From NCBI RefSeq assembly GCF_934476685.1, contig NZ_CAKSNX010000008.1, positions 34,391 through 98,390 of the forward strand: 64,000 bases of DNA, given 5' to 3'. How positions within the stretch are numbered: the stretch's first letter is position 1; every line of letters begins with the position of its first letter. The position numbers were made by a program, and so were the translations under genes. Below are positions 42,619-52,105 of the stretch, piece after piece. The stretch comes from an uncultured Ruminococcus sp. (GTDB taxonomy: Bacteria; Bacillota; Clostridia; Oscillospirales; Ruminococcaceae). The notes under the pieces were generated by a model, which did not search any database, had not been told where the DNA came from, and was given only the letters and a program-made list of their open reading frames with translations.

Positions 42619-44847
42619 TTATTTCGCTGCGCCGTCAGAGCCAAGATCTCTGCCGTCGATATTCACGTTTTTGAGCATCATGCCCGAACCGTCAAAGTAG
42701 TAGTCCTTTCCGTCAATGGTCCTCCAGCCTGTAACTACCTTGCCCGATTTGTTGTTATAATATCTCTGACCGTTCCAGCTTATCCAGCCTTCTTTAAGAT
42801 AGCCGTCCTCGCCGAAATTATAGTAGTCGGAGTCGATATACACAGGACCTCTGACAGCCACGCCGTTCTGGAGGAAGTACCTCTTTCCGTCAACCGTTGT
42901 CCAGCCTTTCTGAAGTTCGCCGTTGTCGGAGAAGTAGTATGTGAACTCGCCGATAGTACACCAGCCTGCCGCTGCTCCGCCGTCCTCACCGAAGTAGTAG
43001 GTCTTTGTTCCGCAGGTTACCCAGCGGTTCTGCTCTGCACCGTTTCTTGTGAGATAGTATATACCTGTATCGTCGCCGTAAAGACCGAGCTTCATCACGC
43101 CGTCCTTATCGAAATAATACTTCTTATCCTCGATAGTCTGCCAGCCGACCTCTGCGATACCCTCTTCATCGAAGTAATATGTTTTGCCCTTTTCGGTAAC
43201 GAACTCGGACTTCACCCATTCGCCGTCCTTGTTCTTTGCTCTGATAACGCCGTCAAGCTTGATAACACCCTCAGACTGTGAGCCGTCGCTGGAGAATGTA
43301 TAGCTCTTCTCATCGCCGTTATCGTCTGTATACTTGAAATCTCCTACGCAGGCAGCACCCGTTATGCCGAAATTATATGTTTCGCCGTCAATAGTCTGCC
43401 AGCCCGTGGATTTTTCACCTGTACGCTCGTCAAAGTGGAAGATATATCCGTTTATTTTCAGCCAGCCGTAAGCCTGCGTATGGTCGCTGTAAAAATAATA
43501 CTCGCTCAGCACATCTGAGCCGAATTTTTCATAGACCTCACGCTGAAATCTCTCCATAGTGCCGCTCTCATACTTATCGGCAAGCTCCTCGTAAGCGTCC
43601 CTGTCCTTTTCTTTCAGCTTATCCTTTTCCTCATCGCTCATTTTTTCGTACTTGTTGAGCTTTTTGATCTCGTCCTTAAATGTTTTCACTGAGGACGGAA
43701 CTTTCTCTTCAATAGTCGTCCAGCCGTAGGCAGCCTGATGAGTGTCGGGGTAGAAATAATACTGATCTCCGTCAAACTCCTCCCAGCCTGACGCTACAAC
43801 GCCGCCTCTGCCGAAATAGTAAAGGTTGCCGTCTATGGTCTGCCAGCCGCTTTCAAGGCGGTATTTTTTGTTGAAATAGTAATAATCGTCCTTTATCTTC
43901 TCAAATCCGACAGCCGCCTCGCCCGTCTTTTTAAGGTAATATTTATTCGGCGACTCCTCATACCAACCTGTGGTCATAACGCCGTCGTCCTCAAAATGGT
44001 AACGCTTGCCGTCTATATCCTTCCAGCCACGGACCATTTCGCTGTTTTTATCAAAATAATATGTCTTATCCTCGATAACAGTAAATCCCTGAGCGCAGGC
44101 ACCTGTCTTTTCGTCGCAGTAATAATACTTCTTATCCTGTTTCATCCAGCCTCTGTGTACTGCGCCGTTTTCTGTGAAGTAATACTTTGTGCCGTCTATG
44201 ACCTGCCAGTCGGTAGCCATTTTTCCGTCATCACCGAAATAGTAGATATTATCATCTATCTCCACAAATCCCTTCGCCATTTCACCGTCAGCAAGGAAGT
44301 AATACTGCACACCGCTGATATTCGCCCAGCCTGTTATCTGTCTGCCGTTTTCATCAAAATAGGAATTGCCTGTAAAGCCTGAATCAGGGAAACCGTGATC
44401 GTCAAAGTAATACTCATCACCGTTTATCTCGCAAAGACCTGTTCTGAAAATTCCCGACTCGTCTGAAAAATAATATTTTTCGCCCTTGATCTTTATCGTT
44501 CCACGCTGGATAACTCCGTCCTTGCCCACATAATATGTATCGCCTCTGAACTTATGCCAGCCTTTGCTTTCAGTTATTCCGTTGTCGTCAAAGAGGTAAC
44601 ACACGTTGTCGATTATCTGATAACCTGTGGCACGCTCCCCTGTTTCCTTTAAAATATAGTAAGTCCCGTCTGCATGGGTATGCCAGCCGGCGGCATAGTA
44701 AGAGCCGTAGTACAGATATCCTCCGAAGCCTGCGCCGATCATAACTGTACACAAGGCTGCGGCAGCCGCATTATTCTTTCTTCTGCGGGCAGCTATTCTG
44801 GCTGTTCTGTTTATAACGCCTATATTTTCCGGATTTTCAACACTCAT
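42619..44847 (-). CDS. Membrane-anchored protein with about 29 cell-wall-binding repeats
   Basis: 742 residues from the ATG at 44847; an upstream TTG start is less likely. One membrane segment (about 27-50) after a short basic cytoplasmic tail, then about 29 repeats of ~20 residues of the form GWQTIDGKxYYFDxxGxM. These are the choline/glucan-binding (CW_binding) repeats that bind wall teichoic or glucan polymers. A helical, charged stretch without repeats interrupts the array near residues 385-455. No catalytic domain is present. Expected to sit at the cell surface or on the forespore; the role is not known. Confidence 0.85.
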   Translation of the reverse strand: MSVENPENIGVINRTARIAARRRKNNAAAAALCTVMIGAGFGGYLYYGSYYAAGWHTHADGTYYILKETGERATGYQIIDNVCYLFDDNGITESKGWHKFRGDTYYVGKDGVIQRGTIKIKGEKYYFSDESGIFRTGLCEINGDEYYFDDHGFPDSGFTGNSYFDENGRQITGWANISGVQYYFLADGEMAKGFVEIDDNIYYFGDDGKMATDWQVIDGTKYYFTENGAVHRGWMKQDKKYYYCDEKTGACAQGFTVIEDKTYYFDKNSEMVRGWKDIDGKRYHFEDDGVMTTGWYEESPNKYYLKKTGEAAVGFEKIKDDYYYFNKKYRLESGWQTIDGNLYYFGRGGVVASGWEEFDGDQYYFYPDTHQAAYGWTTIEEKVPSSVKTFKDEIKKLNKYEKMSDEEKDKLKEKDRDAYEELADKYESGTMERFQREVYEKFGSDVLSEYYFYSDHTQAYGWLKINGYIFHFDERTGEKSTGWQTIDGETYNFGITGAACVGDFKYTDDNGDEKSYTFSSDGSQSEGVIKLDGVIRAKNKDGEWVKSEFVTEKGKTYYFDEEGIAEVGWQTIEDKKYYFDKDGVMKLGLYGDDTGIYYLTRNGAEQNRWVTCGTKTYYFGEDGGAAAGWCTIGEFTYYFSDNGELQKGWTTVDGKRYFLQNGVAVRGPVYIDSDYYNFGEDGYLKEGWISWNGQRYYNNKSGKVVTGWRTIDGKDYYFDGSGMMLKNVNIDGRDLGSDGAAK

Positions 44848-45006
44848 AAAAGATATTGTCCTCTTTCCCAATTTTCACAATTTTCCAAATAATACATTCG
44901 TTCAGACAGCTTTTTACCGTCTGAAAATTCATTTTACACAAAGTTATTATAGCACAGTTTTTCATTCAATGCAACCATTTTCACAAAACTTCTGCCTTCT
45001 GGCGCA

Positions 45007-45651
45007 TCATTTCATCTTGCTGTCACATAAGCCCGAAAGATACGTCTGCGGTATCTCCCCCACGATAATGCTTTCGGAGATAAGTATGCTCCGCTCAGCC
45101 GACACAGCTTTCGTCCGCACAGGCAGAACGGCTTTCATATCCGCTGTTATATCCAGATAAAGGCTGAATTTGGTCTGATTTACGCCTGCGCTTTCAAAGC
45201 TGCTGCGTATCTTGCTTTTCACCGAACCCAAAAGGTCTATCCTTACATCAAGCTCAGGACCTCTTCCCGAAAGATAAGCTATGCCCGTGAGCGTTCCCAC
45301 AGGTATCTCGGTTTTTACATTTCCGCCCTCTGAAAAGCTTTCGTTGACGGCTGTTATTATATCATTCTGCAATGAGTTCACCTTTGCGGAATTTATCTCA
45401 GCCGAAATTATCCGCCCGTCATTGCCGTAGGATATATCTAGGAAATCATTCTCACCGCTCTTTTCAAGTATATCCTGCGCCGCCTGTGATATTATCCTGT
45501 TTGCTTTTTCCTGACAGGCGAAAGAACTTATCTCCCCCATATGTATTTTCAGCTGCGACAATATATACACACCGCACAGAACCATGACCGCCGCCCCGCA
45601 AAGCAGCGCATACGACATTCTGCATTTCACCGACGCTTTATGTACGCTCAT
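45007..45651 (-). CDS. yunB: Sporulation protein YunB
   Basis: 214 residues from the ATG at 45651 (GGGGTGAT upstream). One N-terminal membrane segment, then the YunB domain: ANRIISQAAQDIL, VNSLQNDIITAVN, and VPVGTLTG-like IPVGTLTGIAYLSGRGPEL. In Bacillus YunB is a sigma-E-dependent protein required for sporulation. A DUF-type C-terminus ending SDSKMK-like (CDSKMK) is as expected in length. Confidence 0.87.
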   Translation of the reverse strand: MSVHKASVKCRMSYALLCGAAVMVLCGVYILSQLKIHMGEISSFACQEKANRIISQAAQDILEKSGENDFLDISYGNDGRIISAEINSAKVNSLQNDIITAVNESFSEGGNVKTEIPVGTLTGIAYLSGRGPELDVRIDLLGSVKSKIRSSFESAGVNQTKFSLYLDITADMKAVLPVRTKAVSAERSILISESIIVGEIPQTYLSGLCDSKMK

Positions 45652-45688
45652 TTCATCACCCCGAATTATAATACTCATATCGGGGCAA

Positions 45689-45728
45689 AAAAGTTAAAAA
45701 GGCGGTCAGTTATTTAAAACCGACCGCC
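45689..45728 (-). terminator. Terminator of the split transketolase operon
   Basis: Minus strand GGCGGTCGG...CTGACCGCC hairpin followed by TTTTTAACTTTTTT. Confidence 0.85.
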
Positions 45729-45755
45729 CGAAAGCTTGTATTCTTTTTTCAGAAA

Positions 45756-46703
45756 TTACTTTGCCTTTACGGCATCTCTTGCCTTGTTTACGATGTTTTT
45801 TGCGCAAAGACCAAACTCCTTGAGGAGGTCAACAGCAGGACCTGAATGACCGAACTCGTCATTTACGCCGATCTTTACCATCTTTGCAGGATAGTTCTCA
45901 GCCAGAACGTCAGCAACCGCAGAACCAAGTCCGCCGATAACGCTGTGTTCCTCAACTGTAAGGATAAGACCTGTTTTCTTTGCAGCGTTGATGATGATAT
46001 CCTTGTCGATAGGCTTGATAGTATGGATATTTATTACCATAGCGTCGATGCCCTCGGCAGAAAGTGCCTTAGCAGCCTCGATAGCCTCTGATACCATAAG
46101 ACCTGTTGCGATGATAGCGATATCCTTGCCATCTCTCAGCTGTATTCCCTTGCCAAGCTCAAACTTGTATGTTGCAGGATCGTTGAATACAGGAGCGGCA
46201 AGTCTGCCGAATCTCATATAAACAGGACCGTTGTGGAGGATAGCAGCCTCAACGGCAGCTCTTGCTTCAACATCGTCAGCAGGGTTGATGATAGTCATAC
46301 CCGGGATAGTTCTCATAAGAGCGATATCCTCGTTGCACTGATGAGTTGCGCCGTCCTCACCTACTGAGATACCTGCGTGAGTTGCGCCGATCTTTACATT
46401 AAGATGTGGGTAGCCGATAGAGTTCCTTACCTGCTCGAAAGCTCTTCCGGCAGCGAACATAGCGAATGTTGATGCGAAAGGTATCTTTCCTGTTGCGGCA
46501 AGTCCTGCGGCAACGCCCATCATATTTGACTCTGCGATACCGCAGTCAAAAAATCTGTCAGGAAACTTCTTCTTGAAAATGCCTGTCTTTGTTGCAGCGG
46601 CAAGGTCAGCGTCGAGGACATAGAGATTTTCATACTTATCTCCAAGCTCTGCAAGCGCATTGCCGTAGCTTTCTCTTGTAGCGATCTTTTTAACGTCAGC
46701 CAT
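45756..46703 (-). CDS. Transketolase, C-terminal subunit (pyrimidine-binding + C-terminal domain)
   Basis: 315 residues covering the Pyr and C domains of transketolase: IATRESYGNAL start, DCGIAESNMMGVAAGLAATG with the catalytic glutamate, the THAGISVGEDGATHQ loop, and the C-domain VEEHSVIGGLGSAVADVL. Together with the separate N-terminal subunit it forms an active thiamine-diphosphate enzyme of the pentose phosphate pathway. The split gene form is common in Clostridia. Its ribosome site is within the 3' end of the upstream subunit gene. Confidence 0.94.
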   Translation of the reverse strand: MADVKKIATRESYGNALAELGDKYENLYVLDADLAAATKTGIFKKKFPDRFFDCGIAESNMMGVAAGLAATGKIPFASTFAMFAAGRAFEQVRNSIGYPHLNVKIGATHAGISVGEDGATHQCNEDIALMRTIPGMTIINPADDVEARAAVEAAILHNGPVYMRFGRLAAPVFNDPATYKFELGKGIQLRDGKDIAIIATGLMVSEAIEAAKALSAEGIDAMVINIHTIKPIDKDIIINAAKKTGLILTVEEHSVIGGLGSAVADVLAENYPAKMVKIGVNDEFGHSGPAVDLLKEFGLCAKNIVNKARDAVKAK

Positions 46704-46706
46704 TTA

Positions 46707-47546
46707 TTAACCCTCCAATTCTTCAAGACGTGCTGAAACTTCAGCAACAGCCTGTGCATACTGCTCAGCATTAGGTGCAGAGCCGTGCCATGAAACGTTA
46801 TTTTCCATAAATGAAACGCCCTTGCCCTTTACGCTCTTCATAACGATGACAACAGGCTGATCTGCAACTGTTTCTGCCTCGTTGAAAGCGGCTTCAAGGG
46901 AATCAAAATCGTGAGCGTCGGCTTCGATCACGTGCCAGCCGAAAGCCTTGAACTTGTCAACGATCGGATATGGTGACATTACGTCCTCTATCTTACCGTC
47001 GATCTGAAGTCCGTTATTATCGACAACAGCTACGAGGTTGTCAAGCTTGTAGTGAGCGGCGAACATTGCAGCCTCCCATACCTGACCTTCTTCGATCTCG
47101 CCGTCGCCGAGAACTGTATATACCTTATAAGTGTCGTTTGATACCTTTGCTGAAAGAGCCATTCCGCAGGCAACCGAGATACCCTGTCCCAGTGAGCCTG
47201 ATGACATATCAACACCAGGGATATGGATACATGGGTGACCCTGAAGAAGAGCGCCGATGTGTCTTAAGCTCTTAAGCTCGTCCTTTGAAAAATATCCTTT
47301 TTCAGCCAGAACTGAGTAAAGTGCAGGAGCGGTATGTCCCTTTGAAAGAACAAGTCTGTCCCTCTGCGGCTCGTCAGGCTTATCAGGGTAAACATTCATT
47401 TTTGCAAAATAGAGATATGTCATAAGATCAGCTATTGAAAGCGATCCGCCCGGATGTCCCGACTTTGCGTTGAACACTCCTTCGAGTATTCCAAGACGTA
47501 CCTTACATGCTGTGATCTCAAGCTGTTTTTTTAATGTAGCGTCCAT
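46707..47546 (-). CDS. Transketolase, N-terminal (ThDP-binding) subunit
   Basis: 279 residues with the thiamine-diphosphate binding motif GDGEIEEGQVWEA...NNGLQIDG and the substrate motifs SGHPGGSLSIADLM and KGHTAPALYSVLAE. It ends three bases before the C-terminal subunit gene, so the two are co-translated to give the heterotetrameric enzyme. It transfers two-carbon ketol units between sugar phosphates. Confidence 0.95.
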   Translation of the reverse strand: MDATLKKQLEITACKVRLGILEGVFNAKSGHPGGSLSIADLMTYLYFAKMNVYPDKPDEPQRDRLVLSKGHTAPALYSVLAEKGYFSKDELKSLRHIGALLQGHPCIHIPGVDMSSGSLGQGISVACGMALSAKVSNDTYKVYTVLGDGEIEEGQVWEAAMFAAHYKLDNLVAVVDNNGLQIDGKIEDVMSPYPIVDKFKAFGWHVIEADAHDFDSLEAAFNEAETVADQPVVIVMKSVKGKGVSFMENNVSWHGSAPNAEQYAQAVAEVSARLEELEG

Positions 47547-47564
47547 ACAAAAAACCTCCCAAAA

Positions 47565-48386
47565 TTATTTTTCTGCTTCACTAAAAATATGATCTATAAC
47601 TGCCGCAATAAAGTCCTCCTCGCAGGATTCATCAAAGACTATATCGGCAATTTTTTTAACATCATCTGCTGCATTTGACGGGCAGACAGCCACGTCAGCA
47701 GCCTGAAGAAGTTCAATATCGTTATTATAATCCCCTGCTGCAACGAAGGTATGATCCTCCATATGGCAAGCCTTTCTCAGCTCGCCCAGCGCTGTTCCCT
47801 TAGAGATGTTCTGCGGCAGTATCTCAAAATACTCAAGACTTGAACGGACAAAATCCACGCCTGTATAGCCTTTTTTTGCCACATAGTCCATAAGGCTCTC
47901 CATATTCTCAGGCTTGACCGCAAACAGCACCTTATACCAGTTCGGATCGTCTATCTCGTCAACGGAACATTCCACAGGCGTTACCTTGCATATCTGATTG
48001 TGGACTCTCTCCATTTCGGTCATGGCAGGCACATAGACATTGCTTACCGTCAGCACTTCACAGCCTACGCCCTCATTGTCCCTCAGTATCTCCTTGACTA
48101 TCTCTCTGACGAACTGCGGCAGGAAAACGTCATATATCTGTTCCTTGGTGTAAATATCATACACCATTCCGCCGTTGGACATAATGATAGGGCAGTTGAC
48201 CTTGACCATATCGAAATACTGATTTGCCGCCTGTATCGCTCTGCCTGTGGCAATGGAAAACTTTCCGCCTGCGTCCTCGAAACGCTTTACTGCGTCAAGG
48301 CATTTCCTGCTCGGAACTTTGCTTGCAGGAAGAAACGTTCCGTCCATATCAGTTATAAGAACGACCTTTTTTATATCCTCAAACAT
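47565..48386 (-). CDS. HAD-superfamily Cof-type phosphatase
   Basis: 273 residues. Motif I DMDGTFL (13-19), motif II region IATGRA, and motifs III/IV GDYNNDIELLQAADVAVC near the C-terminus, with a large C2 cap in the middle, all of the Cof/YidA subfamily. Such enzymes dephosphorylate sugar phosphates or flavin precursors; the specific substrate is not clear. It is the last gene of the series beginning with miaB and lies 19 bp before the transketolase genes, which may be read from the same mRNA. Confidence 0.9.
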   Translation of the reverse strand: MFEDIKKVVLITDMDGTFLPASKVPSRKCLDAVKRFEDAGGKFSIATGRAIQAANQYFDMVKVNCPIIMSNGGMVYDIYTKEQIYDVFLPQFVREIVKEILRDNEGVGCEVLTVSNVYVPAMTEMERVHNQICKVTPVECSVDEIDDPNWYKVLFAVKPENMESLMDYVAKKGYTGVDFVRSSLEYFEILPQNISKGTALGELRKACHMEDHTFVAAGDYNNDIELLQAADVAVCPSNAADDVKKIADIVFDESCEEDFIAAVIDHIFSEAEK

Positions 48387-48389
48387 AGT

Positions 48390-49301
48390 TTATCCTTTCC
48401 TCAGCCTGTTCAGCACAGCGGTAAAATACTGCGGCAGCTCGCTGTCGAACTCCATATATTCCTCCGTTTCGGGATGCACAAAGCCTATCTTCTTTGCGTG
48501 GAGGCACTGCCCCTCCAGTCCCTTGAACGGCTTGCCGTAGACATCATCACCGAGAACAGGGTGTCCGATATATGCCGAATGTACTCTTATCTGATGAGTT
48601 CTGCCCGTTTCAAGGCGGAATTTCACCAGTGAATACTGACCGAACTCCTCCAACACCTCATAATGGGTCACAGCCTCTTTGGAGTTGAGCTGAGTTACAC
48701 ACATTTTCTTGCGGTCATACTTGCTCCTGCCAATGGGAGCGTTTATCGTACCGCTCTTTTCTTTCAACCTGCCCGTGAGTATCGCCTGATACTCCCTTGT
48801 AAAGCTGTGTTCCTTTATCTGCTGAGCAAGGCAGTTATGAGCCTTATCCGTTTTAGCCACCATAAGCAGTCCGCTTGTCTGCTTATCTATCCTGTGAACT
48901 ATTCCCGGACGTATCACGCCGTTGATAGACGACAGCCTGCCGTCGCAGTGATACAGCAGAGCGTTCACAAGCGTTCCGTCGGGATTTCCCGCCGCAGGGT
49001 GTACTACCATACCTTTCGGCTTGTTCACCACCAGCAGCGAATCGTCCTCATAAACAATATCCACAGGTATATCCTGCGGTCTGACATCAAGCACCTCAGG
49101 GTCAGGTATAGTCACATCGACCACATCGCCGCTGCGCAGCTTGTAATTCTTATCCGCAGGCTTTCCGCCCACAAGCACAGAACCTGCCGTGATAAGCTTC
49201 TGTATTCCCGAACGTGTCAGTCCGTCAAGCTGAGCCGCAAGGAACTTATCGACTCTCTCGCCCTTATGTTCGTCATTTACTTCATATCGGCAGTTATTCA
49301 T
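48390..49301 (-). CDS. rluD: RluD-type 23S rRNA pseudouridine synthase
   Basis: 303 residues: an N-terminal S4 RNA-binding domain (GERVDKFLAAQLDGLTRSGIQKLI) and the RluA-type catalytic domain with the active aspartate in HRIDKQTSGLL and motif RTHQIRVHSAYIGHPVLGD. It isomerises uridines in ribosomal RNA. The start overlaps the lspA 3' end by 8 bp, the common lspA-rluD arrangement. Confidence 0.94.
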   Translation of the reverse strand: MNNCRYEVNDEHKGERVDKFLAAQLDGLTRSGIQKLITAGSVLVGGKPADKNYKLRSGDVVDVTIPDPEVLDVRPQDIPVDIVYEDDSLLVVNKPKGMVVHPAAGNPDGTLVNALLYHCDGRLSSINGVIRPGIVHRIDKQTSGLLMVAKTDKAHNCLAQQIKEHSFTREYQAILTGRLKEKSGTINAPIGRSKYDRKKMCVTQLNSKEAVTHYEVLEEFGQYSLVKFRLETGRTHQIRVHSAYIGHPVLGDDVYGKPFKGLEGQCLHAKKIGFVHPETEEYMEFDSELPQYFTAVLNRLRKG

Positions 49302-49809
49302 CTGACTGCGTATTCTCCTTGCTTTTCTCAGACTTTTCAGCCTTTGCCTTTTTTGCGTCCGAAATTATTATCGACAGGCAGAACGTCACTGCCCCGACCA
49401 CGACGCAGATATCCGCAAAGTTGAATATAGGGAAATTCACAGGCTCGAACTTTATATAGTCGATGACCTCGTGAAGTCTTATCCTGTCGATAAGGTTTCC
49501 CACACCGCCTGCTATTATAAGCGCTATTGAAATAAGTTCAAGCTTTGGACCCCTGCGTATCCTGTACATATAGACAAGTCCCAGTACGCACACAACTATC
49601 GGCAGCGCAATGAGGAACCATGTCTTGCCCTCCATCATACTCCACGCAGCACCTGCGTTTCGTATATGCGTCAGGCTGAATATCTTCGTGTCACCGAACT
49701 TTATCACTTCGATAACATCATAAAGCTTTATGCTGCTGTTCACGGCGAACTTTATTATCTGATCTATCACGATCAGCGCCGCTGCCAGCACGATACTGAA
49801 AACAAACAT
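49294..49809 (-). CDS. lspA: Lipoprotein signal peptidase
   Basis: 171 residues from the ATG at 49809 with AGGGG upstream; a longer frame to 49860 is unlikely. Four membrane segments and both catalytic aspartates in the motifs GGVGNLIDRI and FNFADICVV. It cleaves prolipoproteins before the lipid-modified cysteine, serving the lipoproteins encoded elsewhere in this window. A charged C-terminal tail (KKAKAEKSEKSK) is present. Confidence 0.94.
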   Translation of the reverse strand: MFVFSIVLAAALIVIDQIIKFAVNSSIKLYDVIEVIKFGDTKIFSLTHIRNAGAAWSMMEGKTWFLIALPIVVCVLGLVYMYRIRRGPKLELISIALIIAGGVGNLIDRIRLHEVIDYIKFEPVNFPIFNFADICVVVGAVTFCLSIIISDAKKAKAEKSEKSKENTQSDE

Positions 49810-49903
49810 TTTACCCCTGTCCTGCGGAGCATATCCGCATTTACTGACAAAACAGGACAATACCGCACAAAGCCGTCAGACGGTCTTGCACGGTGCAGCC
49901 ATA

Positions 49904-50734
49904 TCAGTTATTTTTTCCGAATTTAAGATCGTTGAAAGAAGTCTTAGGGATCACCGGCTCGAATGAACCTGTGTTGAGTACCTTGTCGATATCTGCCTGA
50001 TCTTCAGCCGGCTCAGCAGCTGTTTCCTCGGCAGGCTCTTCAGCGGCATACTCTTCCTCAGCAGGAGCTTCCTCCTCAGCCTCAGGCATTTCTACCTTTT
50101 CTACCTCTTCAACATACTCAGCAGCCTCGTCCTCGTAATATTCCTCAGACTCTTCTGCGCTGTTTTCATACTCCTCAAGCTCTTCAGCTGAAAGTGTCGG
50201 CAGCTGCATGATAAGCTTGATCTGCTCATTGTAAAGACCAGTCAGATTGCTCTTGAAGTATGTAACCTCTGCTCTGAGTTCGTCATAAGCAGCCTTTTCA
50301 TCATTATAAGCCTCTCTGAGAGCAGTGATCTTACGCTCTGTGATCTCGGTGTTCTCCTTGATGAGCTGAGCGCATCTTTCCTTATGCTCTCTTACGATCT
50401 TCTCGCATTCAGCGGCACTCTGCTCAGCAAGCTTCATCTGCTCGCTCTTAGCGCTTTCGATCATATCCTTAGCCTTTGCCTTAGCTTCAGCAAGGATCTT
50501 GTTAGCTTCCTTCTGTGCAGAAACGAGAGCCATCTTGATAGCGTCCTCGTCCTCACGGTACTCATTGATCTTCTCAACGAGCTTGATTATCTTGTCCTCG
50601 CTCTCCTGATTTGCAGAAAGCGCATTGGCGTAGTCCGCAGCGACCTCTGAAAGGAATGCGTCTACGTCGGACTGGCTGTAACCATTCTTTGTAGTTTCAA
50701 AAGTCTTGCTTTTTATACTGCTTGGTTTTATCAT
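49904..50734 (-). CDS. divIVA: DivIVA-family cell division/polarity protein
   Basis: 276 residues. The N-terminal DivIVA membrane-binding domain (FETTKNGYSQSDVDAFL) is followed by a long coiled coil (about 35-175) and a Glu/Ala-rich acidic region (about 185-250) ending in a short conserved tail with DLKFG. DivIVA proteins sense curved membrane at septa and poles. The position next to ylmH and sepF is the classic ylm division cluster. The acidic extension is longer than in Bacillus. Confidence 0.92.
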   Translation of the reverse strand: MIKPSSIKSKTFETTKNGYSQSDVDAFLSEVAADYANALSANQESEDKIIKLVEKINEYREDEDAIKMALVSAQKEANKILAEAKAKAKDMIESAKSEQMKLAEQSAAECEKIVREHKERCAQLIKENTEITERKITALREAYNDEKAAYDELRAEVTYFKSNLTGLYNEQIKLIMQLPTLSAEELEEYENSAEESEEYYEDEAAEYVEEVEKVEMPEAEEEAPAEEEYAAEEPAEETAAEPAEDQADIDKVLNTGSFEPVIPKTSFNDLKFGKNN

Positions 50735-50746
50735 TATAATAGCCTC

Positions 50747-51538
50747 CTATATATATTTACAAACTGTTATATGCAAACGTTCTTTTCTTGACTCACCGTT
50801 TACAGACTGAAAAAGGAACTTTCCACGTCCTCTTACCGAGAACTTGTCGCCCTCCTGCACAGCCCTGCTGGGAGAATCCACTCTGAGATGATTTATCTCA
50901 GCATTTCCGCCTTTTATCGCCGCAGCCGCTTTCTCCCTCGATATGCCCAATGCAAGAGCGGCAACGCAGTCAAATCTCAGTGATGCGACCGTACCGTTTA
51001 TCTCTTTCATCTGTATCTCAGGAACAAGAGTGCTGTCATATCCCTCAGAGCAGCTTACGCCGACCCTGCCTATCTTCTGCACAGAAGCTACCTCCTGCGC
51101 TACGGAACTTCTTATGAACACAGCTGTTTTCCCGCTGCCCACAAGAATATCCCCCACAGAATCCCTTGAGATATTCAAAGCCATAAAAGAACCTAAAAAA
51201 TCCCTGTGTGTGAGCCTGTCCCCGCTGCGGTAGCTGAATGTCAGCGCAGTTATGGGGAAATCTTCATTTTCAGCATCGCTGTACGGTGGGTGTACGCAAA
51301 GCACACACCTCTCAGCATTTTCATATCCGCCCCACAGCCTGTACCTGTCGCAGCATACAGACGCAAGCGCCTTCCTGCACAGATCAGCCTGTCTTTCGTC
51401 GAGAAAAGCCGAAAATTTCGTGATATATTTTTCCTCCGAGATCTCCGCCCAGTCAACGACCTTTGAGAGCAGTATCCTGTCGTCATCGGTCAGATCAGGC
51501 AAAAATGAGAACCTCTTCGGAGAATTTTCTTTTTTCAT
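50747..51538 (-). CDS. ylmH: YlmH-type S4-domain RNA-binding protein
   Basis: 263 residues with an N-terminal YlmH domain and a C-terminal S4 RNA-binding domain (ALGISREKAAAAIKGGNAEINHLRVDSPSRAV split over 195-228). YlmH/RqcP-related proteins associate with the ribosome in translation-linked quality control. It lies between divIVA and sepF as in Bacillus and Streptococcus. Confidence 0.9.
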   Translation of the reverse strand: MKKENSPKRFSFLPDLTDDDRILLSKVVDWAEISEEKYITKFSAFLDERQADLCRKALASVCCDRYRLWGGYENAERCVLCVHPPYSDAENEDFPITALTFSYRSGDRLTHRDFLGSFMALNISRDSVGDILVGSGKTAVFIRSSVAQEVASVQKIGRVGVSCSEGYDSTLVPEIQMKEINGTVASLRFDCVAALALGISREKAAAAIKGGNAEINHLRVDSPSRAVQEGDKFSVRGRGKFLFQSVNGESRKERLHITVCKYI

Positions 51539-51549
51539 TACGGTATTTA

Positions 51550-52101
51550 TCAGAAGCTGTAACCGTTATTTTCAAGCTCAGTCATAAGATCCTTGCCGTC
51601 GAACTTAACGTTGCGGGCCATGATAGCGAATGTTTTCTGAGCCATCATCTTGATCTGTGCGTCGTTTGCATATGCAACACCGCTGAGGAAGTCAAGTATT
51701 CTCTTGGCATCATCGCTCTTTACCATCTCAAGGTTAAGGATAACTGTTTTCATAGCGTTGATATCGTCGCCTATCTCCTTTACCTCTGAGAAATCAACAG
51801 GACGTGCAAGCACGATCTGCAAAGTCTGTGTTTCTTCTACGTTCATCTGACGTTCACTCTCCTGATAATCGTTGTATGAAGAGGAGCTGTTTGAAATATT
51901 GCTTCTCTTCTCGCTGTAATTTTCTCTGTATGAGCTGTTTGAATAGTCAGCGGAAGTCCTGCTGTACTCTTCACCGGCAGGTTTCTGCTGAACAGACTCC
52001 CTGCTGCTCTCGTAGCTGCTCTCATAGTGAGGCTGGAATTCGATCTGATCTGAATCGTCCTCGCCTATAAAGAGATTTTTGATCCCTTTCATTATGCCCA
52101 T
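51550..52101 (-). CDS. sepF: Cell division protein SepF
   Basis: 183 residues. N-terminal amphipathic helix (MGIMKGIKNLFIG), a Ser/Tyr/Arg-rich linker (about 25-95) and the C-terminal SepF domain (LQIVLARPVDFSEVKEIGDD, ILDFLSGVAYANDAQI). It polymerises on FtsZ and tethers it to the membrane. GGAGGG eight bases upstream fixes the start at 52101. Confidence 0.95.
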   Translation of the reverse strand: MGIMKGIKNLFIGEDDSDQIEFQPHYESSYESSRESVQQKPAGEEYSRTSADYSNSSYRENYSEKRSNISNSSSSYNDYQESERQMNVEETQTLQIVLARPVDFSEVKEIGDDINAMKTVILNLEMVKSDDAKRILDFLSGVAYANDAQIKMMAQKTFAIMARNVKFDGKDLMTELENNGYSF

Positions 52102-52105
52102 GGTA

